In this document: one piece after another, positions 63,078 to 64,000 of the stretch
Numbering within the stretch: the first letter of the stretch is position 1
Layout: every line of letters starts with the position of its first letter
NCBI GenBank assembly: GCA_039619475.1
Contig: CM077116.1
Location: forward strand, 281,557,258-281,621,257
Source: Icerya purchasi
Taxonomy: Eukaryota > Arthropoda > Insecta > Hemiptera > Monophlebidae
Direction of reading: 5' to 3'
DNA: 64,000 nt
Made by a program: the position numbers and the translations under genes
Notes under the pieces: generated by a model
Databases searched by the model: none
What the model was told of the DNA's origin: nothing
Seen by the model: only the letters and a program-made list of their open reading frames with translations

Positions 63078-63512
63078 ACTTCTTCTTCTTCTTCTTCATC
63101 CCGCCGTCTTTCGCAGTTAAGCGATCATCGTGGCTATCGTTGATTTGCATCGTGCGGCTTCTTGTAATTCTATTTTGGAACATCCGCACCAACCCATCAT
63201 ATCTGCCAGCCGAGACATTTTTTTTCTACCTGGTCTTCTCTTCTCTTCAATTTCGGGTACTAATTGTAGAAGATGATATTTTTCTCGATGCCTAAATATA
63301 TGACCAAAATATTCGAGTTTTGTGTAACTTGTACAATTTTCAGAAGTTCGGTTTCTTTGGCCATTCGATTAAGGACTTCAGAGTTCGTGACATGGTCTCT
63401 GTATGAGATTCTGAGCATCTGACGGTAATATTTTAAAGGCAGTTAATTTTTTCTTTCGGTCTTTGGTGAGATTTCAACTTTCCATGCCATAGAGCAGTAC
63501 TGACCAGACTTT
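63078..63512 (-). mobile_element. RTE/CR1-like LINE 3' end
   Basis: Read on the minus strand from about 63512, the fragment shows the C-terminus of an endonuclease-RT protein across frame breaks. In order it shows a YGMESW-like segment, RISYRDHVTNSEVLNRMAKE, TELLKIV, LEYFGHIFRHREKYHLLQL, and EIEEKRRPGRKKMSRLADMM followed by WCGCSKIEL. It ends in a GAA-type simple tail (CTTCTTCTTCTTCTTC on plus, 63080-63095), typical of RTE-like elements, which end in short tandem repeats rather than poly-A. Related in type to the fragment at 54.3 kb. Inactive. Confidence 0.85.
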
Positions 63513-64000
63513 TTATTTACTACTTGAAAATGCATTCATATAAGTATTTTTTGGATCCTGGAATTTGTAGCTTTACCAGGTACAACTAAATTCGACGTTA
63601 CACACTATTACATACTAACAACGTTATCCCCTTTGTTTATTCATATTACGTTCCGCCGATTAGACTCTTTTACTTTCAATGAATTTTTGATTGATAAACA
63701 CCCTAAAGTTGTGTAAAATTTCTTTGCCAATGTATATATCTGTAGTCCTCGCCGTGTACGAAACTTCACTTGGTCTTGATTGACAGATAACTTTTTTCTC
63801 ATAAACATTCAATTGAACCATGACTACATTTTCATTTATCGAGCCAGTCTGTATTAGTAATACATTTTGGGGAGTTCTTCCCAATTAGCTTTTCGCACGA
63901 TATTATATGATAATTACCCCTAAACAACAACAATTAAACTCAAATACTATAAAAATTCAAAGGTAATATTTACAACACATTTAAATGCAAATTTATACTT
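63513..64000. other. Non-coding to window edge
   Basis: A 74-codon minus frame (63660-63884, MVQLNVYEKKVICQS) was not recognised. It might be diverged upstream LINE sequence. Nothing else seen. Confidence 0.3.

Noticed and set aside
59001..64000. Further upstream VPS52 exons
   Set aside because: I searched the minus strand for the conserved FLINNYD-like and preceding segments and found none, so none is annotated.

Overview
This is a 64-kb piece of an animal nuclear genome, most likely an insect and possibly hemipteran. The organism call is inference. It rests on AT-rich sequence, abundant (TA)n, (AAT)n and homopolymer runs, spliced host exons, and several insect-type non-LTR retrotransposon families. 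There are no prokaryotic operons, rRNA genes, CRISPR arrays or credible intact tRNA genes. Most of the window is non-coding intergenic or intronic DNA filled with decayed mobile elements, and most short open frames are chance or low-complexity.

Two host genes can be supported, both on the minus strand in the right third. The 3' end of VPS52 (GARP/EARP tethering complex subunit) is present as two exons, 58724-58901 and 56662-56909. Their splice phases agree across a 1.8-kb intron, and the gene continues beyond the right edge. About 7 kb downstream, 48989-49394 is an N-terminal coding exon of a TBC-domain Rab/ARF GAP, most likely skywalker/TBC1D24. It ends at a consensus donor, and its later exons were not found, so much of 1-48 kb may lie inside its introns or beyond it.

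The rest is an inventory of mobile DNA. Four 5'-truncated copies of one LINE family with a C-terminal RNase H and CCHC-like tail lie at 3.2, 16.5-17.2, 35.4-36.1 and 43.8-44.7 kb. A Jockey-type LINE lies at 23.7-25.0 kb and two RTE/CR1-like fragments at 54.3 and 63.1 kb. There are three tRNA-like SINE candidates (0.9, 12.3 and 52.3 kb), a hAT-like element with target duplication (2.06-2.45 kb), and a 1.1-kb terminal-inverted-repeat element with a short basic ORF (60.9-62.0 kb).

The most interesting structure is a mosaic at 15.77-17.94 kb. Two members of a short family with Helentron/HINE-like architecture flank a ~620-bp repeat, which is itself split by a LINE insertion. (TA)n tracts sit at the joints. 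A second, uninterrupted copy of the 620-bp repeat at 29.5-30.2 kb serves as the empty site, and a third member of the HINE-like family lies inverted at 42.8-43.2 kb. I did not find a convincing wholly new biological system. The best leads are the HINE-like family, the nested mosaic, and a few unexplained open frames.
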